DNA of 64,000 bases. It comes from Roseiarcus sp963820095. Lineage in GTDB: Bacteria; Pseudomonadota; Alphaproteobacteria; Rhizobiales; Beijerinckiaceae. Every line of letters starts with the position of its first letter. Position 1 is the first letter of the stretch. Positions 28,944 to 37,890 of the stretch are shown piece by piece. The DNA is taken from assembly GCA_963820095.1 (NCBI GenBank), contig CAWFZA010000008.1, positions 124,001 through 188,000 on the forward strand, written 5' to 3'. The position numbers were made by a program, and so were the translations under genes. Under the pieces are notes generated by a model. That model ran no database searches. It had not been told where the DNA came from and saw only the letters and a program-made list of their open reading frames with translations.

Positions 28944-30281
28944 ATGTCGCAACGCTTGAGCCGCGCCGCGAGAATGGGTTCCCGGGCGGCAGCCCTCGTG
29001 GCGTCGCTCGGAGCCGTTTGCGGCGCGCTCGCCGATCCTGCTCCGCCGAATCCGCCGGCGGCGGATCAGCAGCGCGCGGACAAGGAAATGGAGCTGCGCG
29101 GCGTCGAGGATACGCTGCGGGACTCGGAGGACCAGCGGCATAGGATCGAGACCGAGATCGACTCCATTCGCGCCGATCGGGTCCGTCTTTCCGCGGCGCT
29201 CATCGAAACGACCGCCAAGGTGCAGGACGCCGAGCGCGGCGCCGCCGCGGCGGCCGACAGATTGTCCGGCCTCAGCGCAACGGCCGAGGGGCTGTCGCGT
29301 TCGCTCGAGCGTCGGCGCGGCGTTATCGCCGATGTGCTTGCAGCCCTGCAGCGGATGGGAAGCAATCCTCCGCCCGCCATTCTCGTCAAACCAGACGACA
29401 TGTCGGAGGCGGTGCGCGCGGCCACTGTCATGGGCTCCCTTATTCCGGAGCTAAAATCGGAGATCGAAGCTGCCAGGCGGGATCTTGAGGATCTCGCCAA
29501 GACCCGTGAATCCATTGCGCGGGAGCGCGACACGCTGACCGAGCAAGGCAAAGCGCTTGCGGCCGACAAAATGCGCCTTGCGGCGCTCATTGACGCACGC
29601 CAGCAGTCTCTGGCCTCGGCGCAGGACGCGCTCGGGTCGCAGCAGCAGCGCGCGGCGGATCTCGCCAAAAAGGCGGGGTCACTCAAGGATCTCATCGCAC
29701 GGCTAGACAGCGAAACCGCCGCTCGCAAGGCCGCCGCGGCGGCGGCCCATGCCACCGAGGTCGCCGAGGCGAATGAAATTGAGGCGCGGGCGCAAGCCGC
29801 TCGCGGCCCGGAAACAACGCGACTTAAACCCGAACTTGCCTTTGCTGACGCCAAAGGGCTGGTGCCGCTGCCCGCTGCGGGCGCGATCTTGAAAACATTT
29901 GGCTCGCCGGACGACCTCGGAGGGGTCGAACGGGGGGTTTCCCTGGCGACGCCCGCCGGGGCGACCGTCTCCGCGCCGGTGGACGGCGCGGTGCTTTTCG
30001 CTGGAACTTACCGAAGTTACGGACAACTCTTGATCATCGACGCGGGCGGGGGATATTATGTCTTGCTCGCCGGAATGGATCGAATCAATGTTGAATCCGG
30101 TGAGTTCGTACTGGCGGGAGAACCGGTCGGCATAATGGGCGACGGGTCTACCCGGATGGCGACGGCGGCGGCAGTTGGCGCGGCGCGGCCGGTTCTCTAT
30201 ATAGAGCTACGCAAGGACGGAACTGCGATTGATCCGGGGCCGTGGTGGGCAAAGTCAGACATCAAGAAGGCGCGCGGATGA
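28944..30281 (+). CDS. envC: Murein hydrolase activator, EnvC-like
   Basis: Periplasmic protein of 445 residues: signal sequence (AALVASLGAVCGALA), long coiled coil (about residues 45-280, rich in Glu, Arg and Ala heptads) and a C-terminal LytM domain. The LytM domain lacks the metal ligands (GVSLATPAGATVSAP where HxxxD would be; LYIELRKDG at the end), as in EnvC, which activates amidases instead of cutting peptidoglycan. ATG 28944 preferred over TTG 28935. The stop overlaps the first ctpA start by 4 bp. Confidence 0.9.
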   Translation: MSQRLSRAARMGSRAAALVASLGAVCGALADPAPPNPPAADQQRADKEMELRGVEDTLRDSEDQRHRIETEIDSIRADRVRLSAALIETTAKVQDAERGAAAAADRLSGLSATAEGLSRSLERRRGVIADVLAALQRMGSNPPPAILVKPDDMSEAVRAATVMGSLIPELKSEIEAARRDLEDLAKTRESIARERDTLTEQGKALAADKMRLAALIDARQQSLASAQDALGSQQQRAADLAKKAGSLKDLIARLDSETAARKAAAAAAHATEVAEANEIEARAQAARGPETTRLKPELAFADAKGLVPLPAAGAILKTFGSPDDLGGVERGVSLATPAGATVSAPVDGAVLFAGTYRSYGQLLIIDAGGGYYVLLAGMDRINVESGEFVLAGEPVGIMGDGSTRMATAAAVGAARPVLYIELRKDGTAIDPGPWWAKSDIKKARG

Positions 30282-31666
30282 TTCGTAAAGCTGGTTACTT
30301 AGGAGTTGGAGTCGTTTTGGGGGCCGCGGCTGCGGCCACGGCGCCACAAGCGCTGCTCTTCGTCAGTCCCGCCGCCTACGCCGCGGCTGCCGACACCTAT
30401 CGGCAACTGAATCTATTCGGCGACGTGTTCGACAAGATCCGGAACGACTATGTCGAGAAGCCGGACGAATCGAAACTGATTGAGGCGGCGATCAACGGCA
30501 TGCTCTCCTCCCTCGACCCGCATTCTAGCTATATGGACGCCAAAGCGTTCCGCGACATGCAGGTCCAAACGAAGGGCGAGTTCGGCGGCCTCGGCATCGA
30601 GGTGACGCAGGAAGACGGGCTCCTCAAGGTCGTCACGCCGATCGACGACACGCCGGCCGCCAAGGCGGGCGTGATGTCGGGCGACATCATCACGGCGATC
30701 GACGACACGTCGACGCAGGGGCTGACGCTCGACCAGGCGGTGGAGAAAATGCGTGGCTCCATCAACTCGCCGGTGAAGCTCAAGGTGGTCCGCGGCCCCA
30801 AAAAGGACGTCAAGGATTTCACCATCGTCCGCGATCTCATCCACGTCCAGTCGGTGCGCTCGCATGTCGAGGATGGCGACATCGGCTACATCCGCATCAC
30901 CCAGTTCACCGAGCAGACCGCTGATGGCCTGAAGAGCGCGATGGAGAAGCTGCACAGCGAGATTCCGGCCGACAAATTCAAGGGCTACATCCTGGATTTG
31001 CGCAACAATCCGGGAGGCTTGCTCGACCAGTCGATCGACGTGGTCAATTCGTTCGTCGACCGGGGTGAGATCGTTTCGACCCGCGGGCGCACCCCGGATG
31101 AGACCCAACGCTTCGACGCCAAGCCGGGCGGCGATCTGTCGGCGGGCAAACCCCTGGTCGTCCTGATCAACGGCGGCTCAGCGTCGGCGTCGGAAATCGT
31201 CTCCGGCGCCTTGCAGGACCATAAGCGTGCGACGCTGATCGGCACCCGGTCGTTCGGCAAAGGCTCAGTGCAAACGATTATGCCGCTCGGCGAGAACGGC
31301 GCCCTCAGGCTCACGACGGCGCGTTATTACACGCCGTCGGGCCGATCGATCCAGGCCAAGGGGATCGAGCCGGACATCAAGGTGCTTGAGGACGTGCCTG
31401 ACGATCTCAAGGGCAAGGACGATATGAAGGGCGAGGCCTCGCTCAAGGGCCATCTCGCCAACGGCGCCGAGGATACGTCGGCGTCCCAGGCTTATGTTCC
31501 GCCGAACGAGAAGGACGACAAGCAACTCACCGCCGCCGTCGACCTGTTGCACGGGGTCAAGCACCCGGAGCCGGCGGTGAAGGCTGATGCGGCTCCGGTG
31601 AAGAGCGATCAGCCCGCCCCTGCGCCAACCGATCCCGGCCAAGCGGCTCCCGCCAAGCCGAATTGA
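30278..31666 (+). CDS. ctpA: S41 carboxyl-terminal processing peptidase, first tandem copy
   Basis: Periplasmic serine protease of 462 residues. Order: hydrophobic N-terminus, helical domain (DVFDKIRNDYVEKPD), PDZ domain (GEFGGLGIEV to IHVQS), and protease core with the catalytic Ser in GGSASASEIVSGAL and Lys in RSFGKGSVQT. The C-terminal tail is Pro/Ala-rich. CtpA-type proteases degrade cell-wall enzymes and lipoproteins, often with an adaptor. The ATG overlaps the envC stop. A second copy follows after 37 bp. Confidence 0.94.
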   Translation: MIRKAGYLGVGVVLGAAAAATAPQALLFVSPAAYAAAADTYRQLNLFGDVFDKIRNDYVEKPDESKLIEAAINGMLSSLDPHSSYMDAKAFRDMQVQTKGEFGGLGIEVTQEDGLLKVVTPIDDTPAAKAGVMSGDIITAIDDTSTQGLTLDQAVEKMRGSINSPVKLKVVRGPKKDVKDFTIVRDLIHVQSVRSHVEDGDIGYIRITQFTEQTADGLKSAMEKLHSEIPADKFKGYILDLRNNPGGLLDQSIDVVNSFVDRGEIVSTRGRTPDETQRFDAKPGGDLSAGKPLVVLINGGSASASEIVSGALQDHKRATLIGTRSFGKGSVQTIMPLGENGALRLTTARYYTPSGRSIQAKGIEPDIKVLEDVPDDLKGKDDMKGEASLKGHLANGAEDTSASQAYVPPNEKDDKQLTAAVDLLHGVKHPEPAVKADAAPVKSDQPAPAPTDPGQAAPAKPN

Positions 31667-31703
31667 TGCGCTCAACACGAGCTAGGGAGCTGAGCGTCCA
31701 CCG

Positions 31704-33020
31704 ATGAGGAAGGGTCTCTCCTATCTTGCCTATGGAGTCGCCGCTGGCGTTCTGCTGGTCGGCGCCTCGCACGATGCGCTTCGCGCCGCCGGCTCGAGCG
31801 CGAACGACAAGCTCGCGCTCTTTGCCGAAGTGTTCAACAAAGTCCGCGACAACTACGCCGAGAAGCCGGACGACGAAAAAATGATCAAGTCGGCGATCGA
31901 CGGCATGCTGGCGTCGCTCGACCCGCATTCGAACTATTTCGATCCGAAGGCCTTGCAAGACTTCCAGAGCAGCATGAAAGGCGAGGAATTCGGCGGCCTC
32001 GGGCTCGAGGTGATGATGGAGGGCGGGCTGGTCAAGGTCGTGAGCCCGATCGACGACACGCCCGCGGCGCGCGCTGGCATGATGTCCGGCGATTTGGTCA
32101 CCCGCATCGACGACACCGCGGTCAAGGGCCTTACGCTCAAAGAGGCGGTCGACAAGATGCGCGGCCCCGCCAAGTCAACAGTGAGGCTCACCGTCGAGCG
32201 CGGGCAGAACCACGACATCAAAGAGGTCTCGATCGTTCGCGAGATCATCCACGTGCAATCAGTCCGCTCGCATCTGGAGAGCGGCGACATCGGCTATATC
32301 CGGATTACCCAGTTCAACCAGGAAGCCTATGACGGAGTGCGCAAAGCCTTCGATCATTTTCGCACAGAACCCGGGCAGGCGAACATCAAGGGCTACATCC
32401 TAGACCTGCGCAACAACCCCGGCGGGCTGCTCAACCAGGCGGTCGAGATCACCAACGCCTTTGTAGATAATGGCGACATCGTTTCGACACGGGGCCGAAA
32501 CGCCGATCAGGGGCAGCATTACTCTGCACGCCCCGGCGTCAATTTGTCGCAGCAAAAGCCGGTGGTCGTCCTGATCAATGGCGGGTCGGCCTCGGCCTCG
32601 GAGATCGTCTCCGGCGCATTGCAGGACCTTAAGCGCGCAACCCTGATCGGCACACGGACGTTTGGCAAAGGGTCGGTTCAGACAATTCTTCCGCTCGGCG
32701 AAAATGGCGCCCTCAAGCTGACCACCGCCCGTTATTACACGCCCTCCGGCCGCTCGATCCAGGCCAAGGGCATCGACCCGGACATCCGAGTGCTCGAAAA
32801 CATTCCCGATGATCTGAAGGGTAAGGTCTCCAGCTTGGGAGAAGCCTCGCTGTTCGGCCATCTGAAGAATACGGGCGAGGAGGAGAAGGGCTCCGACGCC
32901 TATGTGCCGCCGGATCACGACAAGGACACGCAGATCACAGCCGCCGTCCGATTCCTGCACGGCGCCAAGGCCGAGACGCTGCGAAGTCCTGATCCGCCGG
33001 CGACCGTCACCTCGCAATGA
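31704..33020 (+). CDS. S41 carboxyl-terminal processing peptidase, second tandem copy
   Basis: Protease of 438 residues, clearly paralogous to the preceding gene with shared blocks such as GYILDLRNNPGGLL and GGSASASEIVSGALQD and an intact Lys in RTFGKGSVQT. Differences cluster in the signal region, the EEFGGLGLEVMMEGG stretch of the PDZ entrance and the C-terminal tail, suggesting different substrates or adaptors. Ribosome site GAGG lies close to ATG 31704. The stop overlaps the next gene by 4 bp, so that small secreted protein is coupled to this copy. Confidence 0.93.
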   Translation: MRKGLSYLAYGVAAGVLLVGASHDALRAAGSSANDKLALFAEVFNKVRDNYAEKPDDEKMIKSAIDGMLASLDPHSNYFDPKALQDFQSSMKGEEFGGLGLEVMMEGGLVKVVSPIDDTPAARAGMMSGDLVTRIDDTAVKGLTLKEAVDKMRGPAKSTVRLTVERGQNHDIKEVSIVREIIHVQSVRSHLESGDIGYIRITQFNQEAYDGVRKAFDHFRTEPGQANIKGYILDLRNNPGGLLNQAVEITNAFVDNGDIVSTRGRNADQGQHYSARPGVNLSQQKPVVVLINGGSASASEIVSGALQDLKRATLIGTRTFGKGSVQTILPLGENGALKLTTARYYTPSGRSIQAKGIDPDIRVLENIPDDLKGKVSSLGEASLFGHLKNTGEEEKGSDAYVPPDHDKDTQITAAVRFLHGAKAETLRSPDPPATVTSQ

Positions 33021-33520
33021 TCGTCCGGTGGCTCGCTGCAATTGCCTTTGTCGCCGCGCCTAGCCTGGCTCAGGCGCAGGAGGGTTCGGGCTGCAGCGGG
33101 TTCAAATGGCCGCTTGACCATGAGCGGGCGGCGCTCGTGCGCACGGACAAGGCTTCGGTGCCCAACGGGGGCGCGCTTCCCTACGATGTCGCCACCACGC
33201 TCGGACTGCAGCCGCTCTCGGCTGCGGGTTTGCCGAAGGCGCCCGAACGGGCGCCCAGGTCGCCTTCCGCGTTTGCCGGCCACTTTGCCCTTGCCGCGCC
33301 GGCAAAGCCGGGCGCCTATAGGATCACCATCTCCTCGGAAGGCTGGGTCGACGTCCTCGACGGCGGAGCCTACCTGCACCCGATCGGGTTCACTGGCGCA
33401 AAGGATTGCGAAGGCGCGCGCAAGAGCGTCAAGTTCGACCTTCCCGCTCGGCCGCTTGCGCTCCAATTCAGCGGCGTCCCACGCGATCAAATCTCCGTTA
33501 TCGTTTCGCCTGACCAATAG
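33017..33520 (+). CDS. Conserved secreted protein of unknown function
   Basis: 167 residues with a clear signal peptide (LAAIAFVAAPSLAQAQ) and then GSGCSGFKWPLDHERA, a motif I associate with uncharacterised proteobacterial periplasmic proteins. A second Cys (KDCEGARKSVKFDLP) could pair with the first. The rest predicts beta-strands (AYRITISSEGWVDVLD). Translational coupling to the second S41 protease (4-bp overlap) suggests a partner or substrate of that protease, but nothing in the sequence proves it. Convergent with purH after 67 bp. Confidence 0.7.
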   Translation: MIVRWLAAIAFVAAPSLAQAQEGSGCSGFKWPLDHERAALVRTDKASVPNGGALPYDVATTLGLQPLSAAGLPKAPERAPRSPSAFAGHFALAAPAKPGAYRITISSEGWVDVLDGGAYLHPIGFTGAKDCEGARKSVKFDLPARPLALQFSGVPRDQISVIVSPDQ

Positions 33521-33587
33521 CCTCGGCCCAGCAGCCTCCTTCGACGACGCTCGCGTCAGCCACTGCGCCTGCCTGACCGAGGATCGG

Positions 33588-35189
33588 TCAGTGCCGGAAA
33601 TGCCGCATATTCGTGAAAACCATCGCCACGTCCGCTTCGTCGGCGACGGCGATGACCTCGGCGTCCCGCACCGAGCCTCCGGGCTGGATGACCGCGGTCG
33701 CGCCGGCCTCGATCGTCGCAACCACGCCGTCGGCGAATGGAAAGAAGGCGTCGGACGCGACGACCGACCCGTGGGTAAGCGGTTCCGGCCAGCCCGCCAT
33801 TTCGGCGGCTTCCTCGGCCTTGCGCGCGGCGAGGCGGGCGGAATCGACCCGCGACATCTGGCCGGCCCCGATTCCCACCGTCGCGCCGTTCCTGGCATAG
33901 ACGATCGCGTTCGACTTCACGTGCTTGGCGACTGTCCATGCGAACCTCAGGTCCGCCACCTCGCGCAAAGTCGGAGCGCGTTTGGTCACCACCTTGAGCG
34001 CTTGCTCTTCAAGCACGCCATTGTCGCGATCCTGGACGAGGAGGCCGCCGGCCACCGATCGCACCGCGAGGCTTGGCGTTTTCGGATCGGGAAGCGAGCC
34101 GGCAAGCAAAAGCCTCAGGTTTTTCTTCGCCGCAAGTATCTCCAACGCCTCGTCGTCGGCCGCCGGGGCGATGATCACCTCGGTGAAGATCTCGACGATC
34201 TTGCGGGCCGAGTCCGCATCAATCTTGCGGTTGAGCGCCACCACTCCGCCGAACGCCGACACGGGATCTGAGCTCAGCGCCTTTTCGTAGGCCTCGAGCA
34301 GCGACTCGCCGGTCGCGACGCCGCACGGGTTTGCATGCTTGATGATCGCCACGGCAGGGCTCTCCGCCGGATCGAATTCGGCGACCAGCTCGTAAGCGGC
34401 GTCAGTGTCGTTGATATTGTTGTACGATAGCTCCTTGCCCTGGATCTGGCGCGCGCTCGCGACGCCGGGGCGCGTCTCGCCGCCGAGGTAGAGCGCGGCG
34501 CGCTGCTGCGGATTTTCGCCATAGCGAAGCGCCCCGAAACCTGGATGCAGAACGCCGCCGACAGCGCGCCATTTCGGCGCCGGCTCGTGAAACTCGCGGG
34601 CGAGCCAATTGGAGATCGCCGCGTCATAGGCTGCGGTGCGGGCGAAAGCCTTCTGGGCCATCTTGCGGCGGAAAGCGAGACTGGTCGCTCCCTGGCCGCG
34701 CTTGAGTTCGTCGATTAGCGCTGGATAATCATCCACATCGACGATGACGGCCACATCATCGTGGTTCTTGGCCGCGGCGCGTATCATCGCGGGGCCGCCG
34801 ATATCGATGTTCTCGACCCTTTCCTCAAACCGCGCGTCCCGCGTGAGCGATGCCTCGAATGGATAAAGGTTGACCACCAAGAGATCGATCGGCGGGATGT
34901 CGTTGGCGATCATGGCCGCCTGATGCGCCGGATCGGACCGGATCGCGAGCAGACCTCCATGCACCCGGGGGTGCAGCGTCTTGACCCGCCCGTCCATCAT
35001 CTCCGGGAAGCCGGTGACCTGCGCCATGTCGACGACTGCGAAACCGGCCGCGCTCAGCGTCGCCGCAGTGCCGCCCGTCGACAGGAAATCGACGTCGAAG
35101 CCCTTGAGCGCGCGCGCCAGGTCGAGGAGGCCCGTCTTGTCGGAAACGGAGAGGAGCGCCCGCCCGATCCTGACGATATCCGTGGCCAT
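33588..35189 (-). CDS. purH: Bifunctional AICAR transformylase/IMP cyclohydrolase
   Basis: Last two steps of de novo purine synthesis in one cytosolic protein of 533 residues. The N-terminal MGS-like cyclohydrolase domain starts ALLSVSDKTGLLDLARAL with GGTAATL. The C-terminal transformylase has IKHANPCGVATG with the catalytic Lys-His pair, and AFGGVVALNRKID. It ends with the conserved VKSNAIVYARNGATVGIGAGQMSRVDS region and VFTNMRHFRH. Intact and standard length. Confidence 0.97.
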   Translation of the reverse strand: MATDIVRIGRALLSVSDKTGLLDLARALKGFDVDFLSTGGTAATLSAAGFAVVDMAQVTGFPEMMDGRVKTLHPRVHGGLLAIRSDPAHQAAMIANDIPPIDLLVVNLYPFEASLTRDARFEERVENIDIGGPAMIRAAAKNHDDVAVIVDVDDYPALIDELKRGQGATSLAFRRKMAQKAFARTAAYDAAISNWLAREFHEPAPKWRAVGGVLHPGFGALRYGENPQQRAALYLGGETRPGVASARQIQGKELSYNNINDTDAAYELVAEFDPAESPAVAIIKHANPCGVATGESLLEAYEKALSSDPVSAFGGVVALNRKIDADSARKIVEIFTEVIIAPAADDEALEILAAKKNLRLLLAGSLPDPKTPSLAVRSVAGGLLVQDRDNGVLEEQALKVVTKRAPTLREVADLRFAWTVAKHVKSNAIVYARNGATVGIGAGQMSRVDSARLAARKAEEAAEMAGWPEPLTHGSVVASDAFFPFADGVVATIEAGATAVIQPGGSVRDAEVIAVADEADVAMVFTNMRHFRH

Positions 35190-35382
35190 GAGCGCGAGCG
35201 TCCAGTTCGGTTGCGGGTTTTGCTGCAGTGCACTAGCACAGCTTCAGCAGCTCGGGAAATGCCGGGAAAGAGGGCGTTGCTCACCAAAATGTCATAGTCC
35301 TCATGGGCGCACGGAGCATTGTCCGGCCTCAAATGTTTCCTATTTGACACTTCGACGAGTGGATCGAAGTCAGGAGCAACCC

Positions 35383-35628
35383 ATGGTCAAGACATTCGCA
35401 TTGATCGGTCTCACCGCCGCGCTCGCGCTTCCCGCCGTTCCGGCTTTCGCGGTCAACGGCAATTCATCCTCCTATGGCACGGAGGGTTATGGCCCAACCG
35501 TTCCGACGCAATCGCTCACGCCTTTCCAGCGATCGTGGAACCACGCCAACGAAAGCAAGGAGCGGGCGCGCGCTGGCGCGGCCTGGGTGCGCCACCACGG
35601 CGCCTACGGCTATCGCCACTATCCGTGA
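35383..35628 (+). CDS. Small secreted protein, first tandem copy
   Basis: 81 residues: signal peptide (TFALIGLTAALALPAVPAFA) and a 59-residue mature part. The core SSSYGTEGYGPTVPTQSLTP is followed by a basic region ending HHGAYGYRHYP. The start ATG 35383 has AGGAG seven bases upstream. A paralogue of exactly the same length lies 112 bp downstream. I do not recognise the family. No Cys, no enzyme motif; a structural or envelope-associated role is possible. Located between purH and rsmB, where related genomes commonly carry a heparinase-like gene. Confidence 0.75.
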   Translation: MVKTFALIGLTAALALPAVPAFAVNGNSSSYGTEGYGPTVPTQSLTPFQRSWNHANESKERARAGAAWVRHHGAYGYRHYP

Positions 35629-35740
35629 GTGCGATCGAGCGGCGCGACTTGTGCGCTGGATCACTGACAACCAGGAGCAAAGAGTAGAGTTTCGAGCCGG
35701 AGGGTTCGAGACCTGCCGGCTCTCCCAGAAGGAAAGTGAA

Positions 35741-35986
35741 ATGTCCAAGACCTTGTCCGCCATCGGCCTCGCCGCTGCGCTTGCGGTTCTGTCGAGCGCC
35801 GCTTTCGCCCAACAGGGCACTTCGTCCTCGTGGGGCACCGTCGGTTGGGGCCCCGTGATTCCGACGCAGTCGCTCACCCCCAGGGAACGCGCTTGGAATT
35901 TCGACAACACGCCGCTGTACCAGGCTTCGCAAGGCTCCGAATGGCTTCGCGAGCATGGCAAGGGCCTGTTTCCCTTCTTCCAGTGA
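35741..35986 (+). CDS. Small secreted protein, second tandem copy
   Basis: 81 residues with signal peptide (LSAIGLAAALAVLSSAAFA). The core SSSWGTVGWGPVIPTQSLTP is clearly homologous to the previous gene, as is the RxWN that follows. The C-terminus differs (EWLREHGKGLFPFFQ) and is acidic/aromatic rather than basic. Good GGAAAG site before ATG 35741. It ends 15 bp from the convergent rsmB stop. Duplication followed by divergence of the tail is the simplest reading; function unknown. Confidence 0.75.
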   Translation: MSKTLSAIGLAAALAVLSSAAFAQQGTSSSWGTVGWGPVIPTQSLTPRERAWNFDNTPLYQASQGSEWLREHGKGLFPFFQ

Positions 35987-36001
35987 TCAGGCTTCAGGCC
36001 C

Positions 36002-37300
36002 CTAATCTGTCTTGACCAGCCGCGCGGCGAAGAACCCGTCCAGCCCGGAGCGCCTCGGGTTTTCACCCCACAAGTGACAGGGCAGCGTCCGTAGATCCCC
36101 CGAGGGGGTGATGCACTCGCTCAGACCGCCGATCTCTTCGGCGGCGACGGGCAAACGCTGCACATCTGGATTGCGGCGCAGCGCGGCCGTGATCTGGGCT
36201 TCGCCCTCCTCCGGTTCGAGCGAGCATACGCAATAGACGAGGGCGCCGCCCGGCCGCGTGAGCGCAACAGCCTTATCGAGCAATTCCGCCTGCAGCTTGA
36301 CCAGCGGAACAAAGTCGCCCGGACGCTTGATCCAGGCGACGTCGGGATGGCGGCGGATGGTGCCGGTCGCGCTGCACGGCGCATCCAAAAGCACAGCGTC
36401 GAACGCCGCCGCTTCGAAGGCGAGCGCGTCGGCGACCACGACCTCGGAGTTGAGACGCAGGCGGGCGAAATTGGCCGCGAGCAGCTTGAGTCGTTCGGCC
36501 GATCGGTCTACGGCCAAGACATCGGCGCCTGCCGCGGCCAGTTCGGCTGCCTTTCCGCCCGGCGCCGCGCAGAGGTCGACGACGCGCATGCCGGGCGCCG
36601 GACGCAGCAGCCTCGCCGGCAAGGCGGCGGCCGCGTCCTGCACCCACCATTCCCCGTCCGTATAGCCTTCGAGTTCGGCGATCGGCGCGTGTGTGTCGAG
36701 ACGCACCGAGCCGGTCGGCAAAACCAATCCGCCAAGCTTTTCGGCCCAAAAACCGGGGTCGCTCTTGACGCTGAGGTCGAGCGTCGGCTCCGAGCGATGC
36801 GCCAGCGCGATGGCGCGCGCGACGCTCTCGCCATAGGTCGAGCCCCAGCGCTGGGCGAGCCAGGCGGGCGTATCGTCCTCCAGCGGATCGGAACTGCCGA
36901 GGATTTCCTCGCGATCGCGGGCGATTGCCCTAAGCACGGCATTGGCGAGCGCGGCGAATGGAGCGCTCGCCGGTTCGGCGCGCGTCGCTTTCACCGCGAG
37001 ATCGACCGCCGCATGGTCGGGAATATCGAGAAAGAGGATCTGCGCGGCGGCGACAATGAGCGTCCACTCGAGCGCGCCGCCGCGCTTGGGCATGCCCTTT
37101 TCCAGCCGCCGCGCCAGCGCCTTGCGGATCGTTCCGAGGCGCCGGAACGCGACTGTGGCGATCGAGCGCGCCAACGCCCGGTCGCGGGCGTCGAGGCCGC
37201 CCCTCTGCTGTGGAGAATCAGCGGCCAGTCGCTCGTCGAGAGGGCGCGACGCAGTCAAGGCTTCGGCGAGTGAGCGCGCCGCGGCGACGCGGGCCGCCAT
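36002..37300 (-). CDS. rsmB: 16S rRNA (cytosine-C5) methyltransferase RsmB-like
   Basis: SAM-dependent methyltransferase of 432 residues acting on small-subunit rRNA. It has an N-terminal NusB-like domain (ARSLAEALTA, FLDIPDHAAVDLAVKATR) and a C-terminal catalytic domain with motif I DLCAAPGGKAAELA, catalytic Cys pairs DAPCSATGTIRRHPD and YCVCSLEPEE. Start ATG 37300 is chosen since upstream codons are low complexity; a GTG some 45 bp upstream is possible. Divergent from the SDHAF4-like gene, an arrangement I recall from other Rhizobiales. Confidence 0.92.
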   Translation of the reverse strand: MAARVAAARSLAEALTASRPLDERLAADSPQQRGGLDARDRALARSIATVAFRRLGTIRKALARRLEKGMPKRGGALEWTLIVAAAQILFLDIPDHAAVDLAVKATRAEPASAPFAALANAVLRAIARDREEILGSSDPLEDDTPAWLAQRWGSTYGESVARAIALAHRSEPTLDLSVKSDPGFWAEKLGGLVLPTGSVRLDTHAPIAELEGYTDGEWWVQDAAAALPARLLRPAPGMRVVDLCAAPGGKAAELAAAGADVLAVDRSAERLKLLAANFARLRLNSEVVVADALAFEAAAFDAVLLDAPCSATGTIRRHPDVAWIKRPGDFVPLVKLQAELLDKAVALTRPGGALVYCVCSLEPEEGEAQITAALRRNPDVQRLPVAAEEIGGLSECITPSGDLRTLPCHLWGENPRRSGLDGFFAARLVKTD

Positions 37301-37494
37301 GCCCGGCGGCGGAGCGGCCGGCGGAGCGGCGCGGCCTACGTGAAACCCGCCCAATTGTCGCGCCAAACGAGTCTCGCCTCGAATCGGAAATTGATGGCCG
37401 CCAAACGCGTGACTATATGCGAAATCTGAGGCGGGCGTGCGGCCGGGCTTAAGACGGAAACGGCGTCGCTCGGCGCCCGGCGAACAACCAAACG

Positions 37495-37725
37495 ATGCGG
37501 GGCGCAAAGATGAACGGCAAACCTCCAGCTTCCGTCCCCCACGCCGACGCGGGCCAGGCCAAGCCGCGCGATCTGCCGCCCGCGGCGCAAAGGGCGCTCG
37601 CGGAAGCCGAGGCGCGCCGCGCCCAAGGCCTCCCTGAGACGCCGCGCGAACTGAATGGCCGGGGCGGCCTCGACCCGGCGCGTTACGGCGACTGGGAGGT
37701 CAAGGGGCTCGCGAGCGACTTCTAG
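37495..37725 (+). CDS. DUF1674 / succinate dehydrogenase assembly factor 4-like protein
   Basis: 76 residues (71 from ATG 37510). The C-terminal signature ELNGRGGLDPARYGDWEVKGLASDF-like block is the DUF1674 hallmark, preceded by LPPAAQRALAEAEARRA. The family includes mitochondrial SDHAF4/Sdh8, which binds the free flavinated SdhA subunit; a similar role in bacteria is inferred. Monocistronic and divergent from rsmB. Confidence 0.85.
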   Translation: MRGAKMNGKPPASVPHADAGQAKPRDLPPAAQRALAEAEARRAQGLPETPRELNGRGGLDPARYGDWEVKGLASDF

Positions 37726-37890
37726 GCCTGGATGCAGGGCGGACCGCGACCCATCCGCCTTGCGCCTCATCAACATCGCGCGTTCCGAGGCCTCTTTGGA
37801 TCGGGGGGAAGCCGGCCGTGCCTCGAAAGTACGGCTCGGCTGCATTCCCGCTTAGCCTTTGGCCATTTCCGGCGATGTCGACGCTAAGCC

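Noticed and set aside
28935..30281. Calling the envC product an active M23 endopeptidase
   Set aside because: The LytM domain lacks the His/Asp and HxH metal ligands, unlike the M23 protein at 24373-26527, so an activator role fits better.
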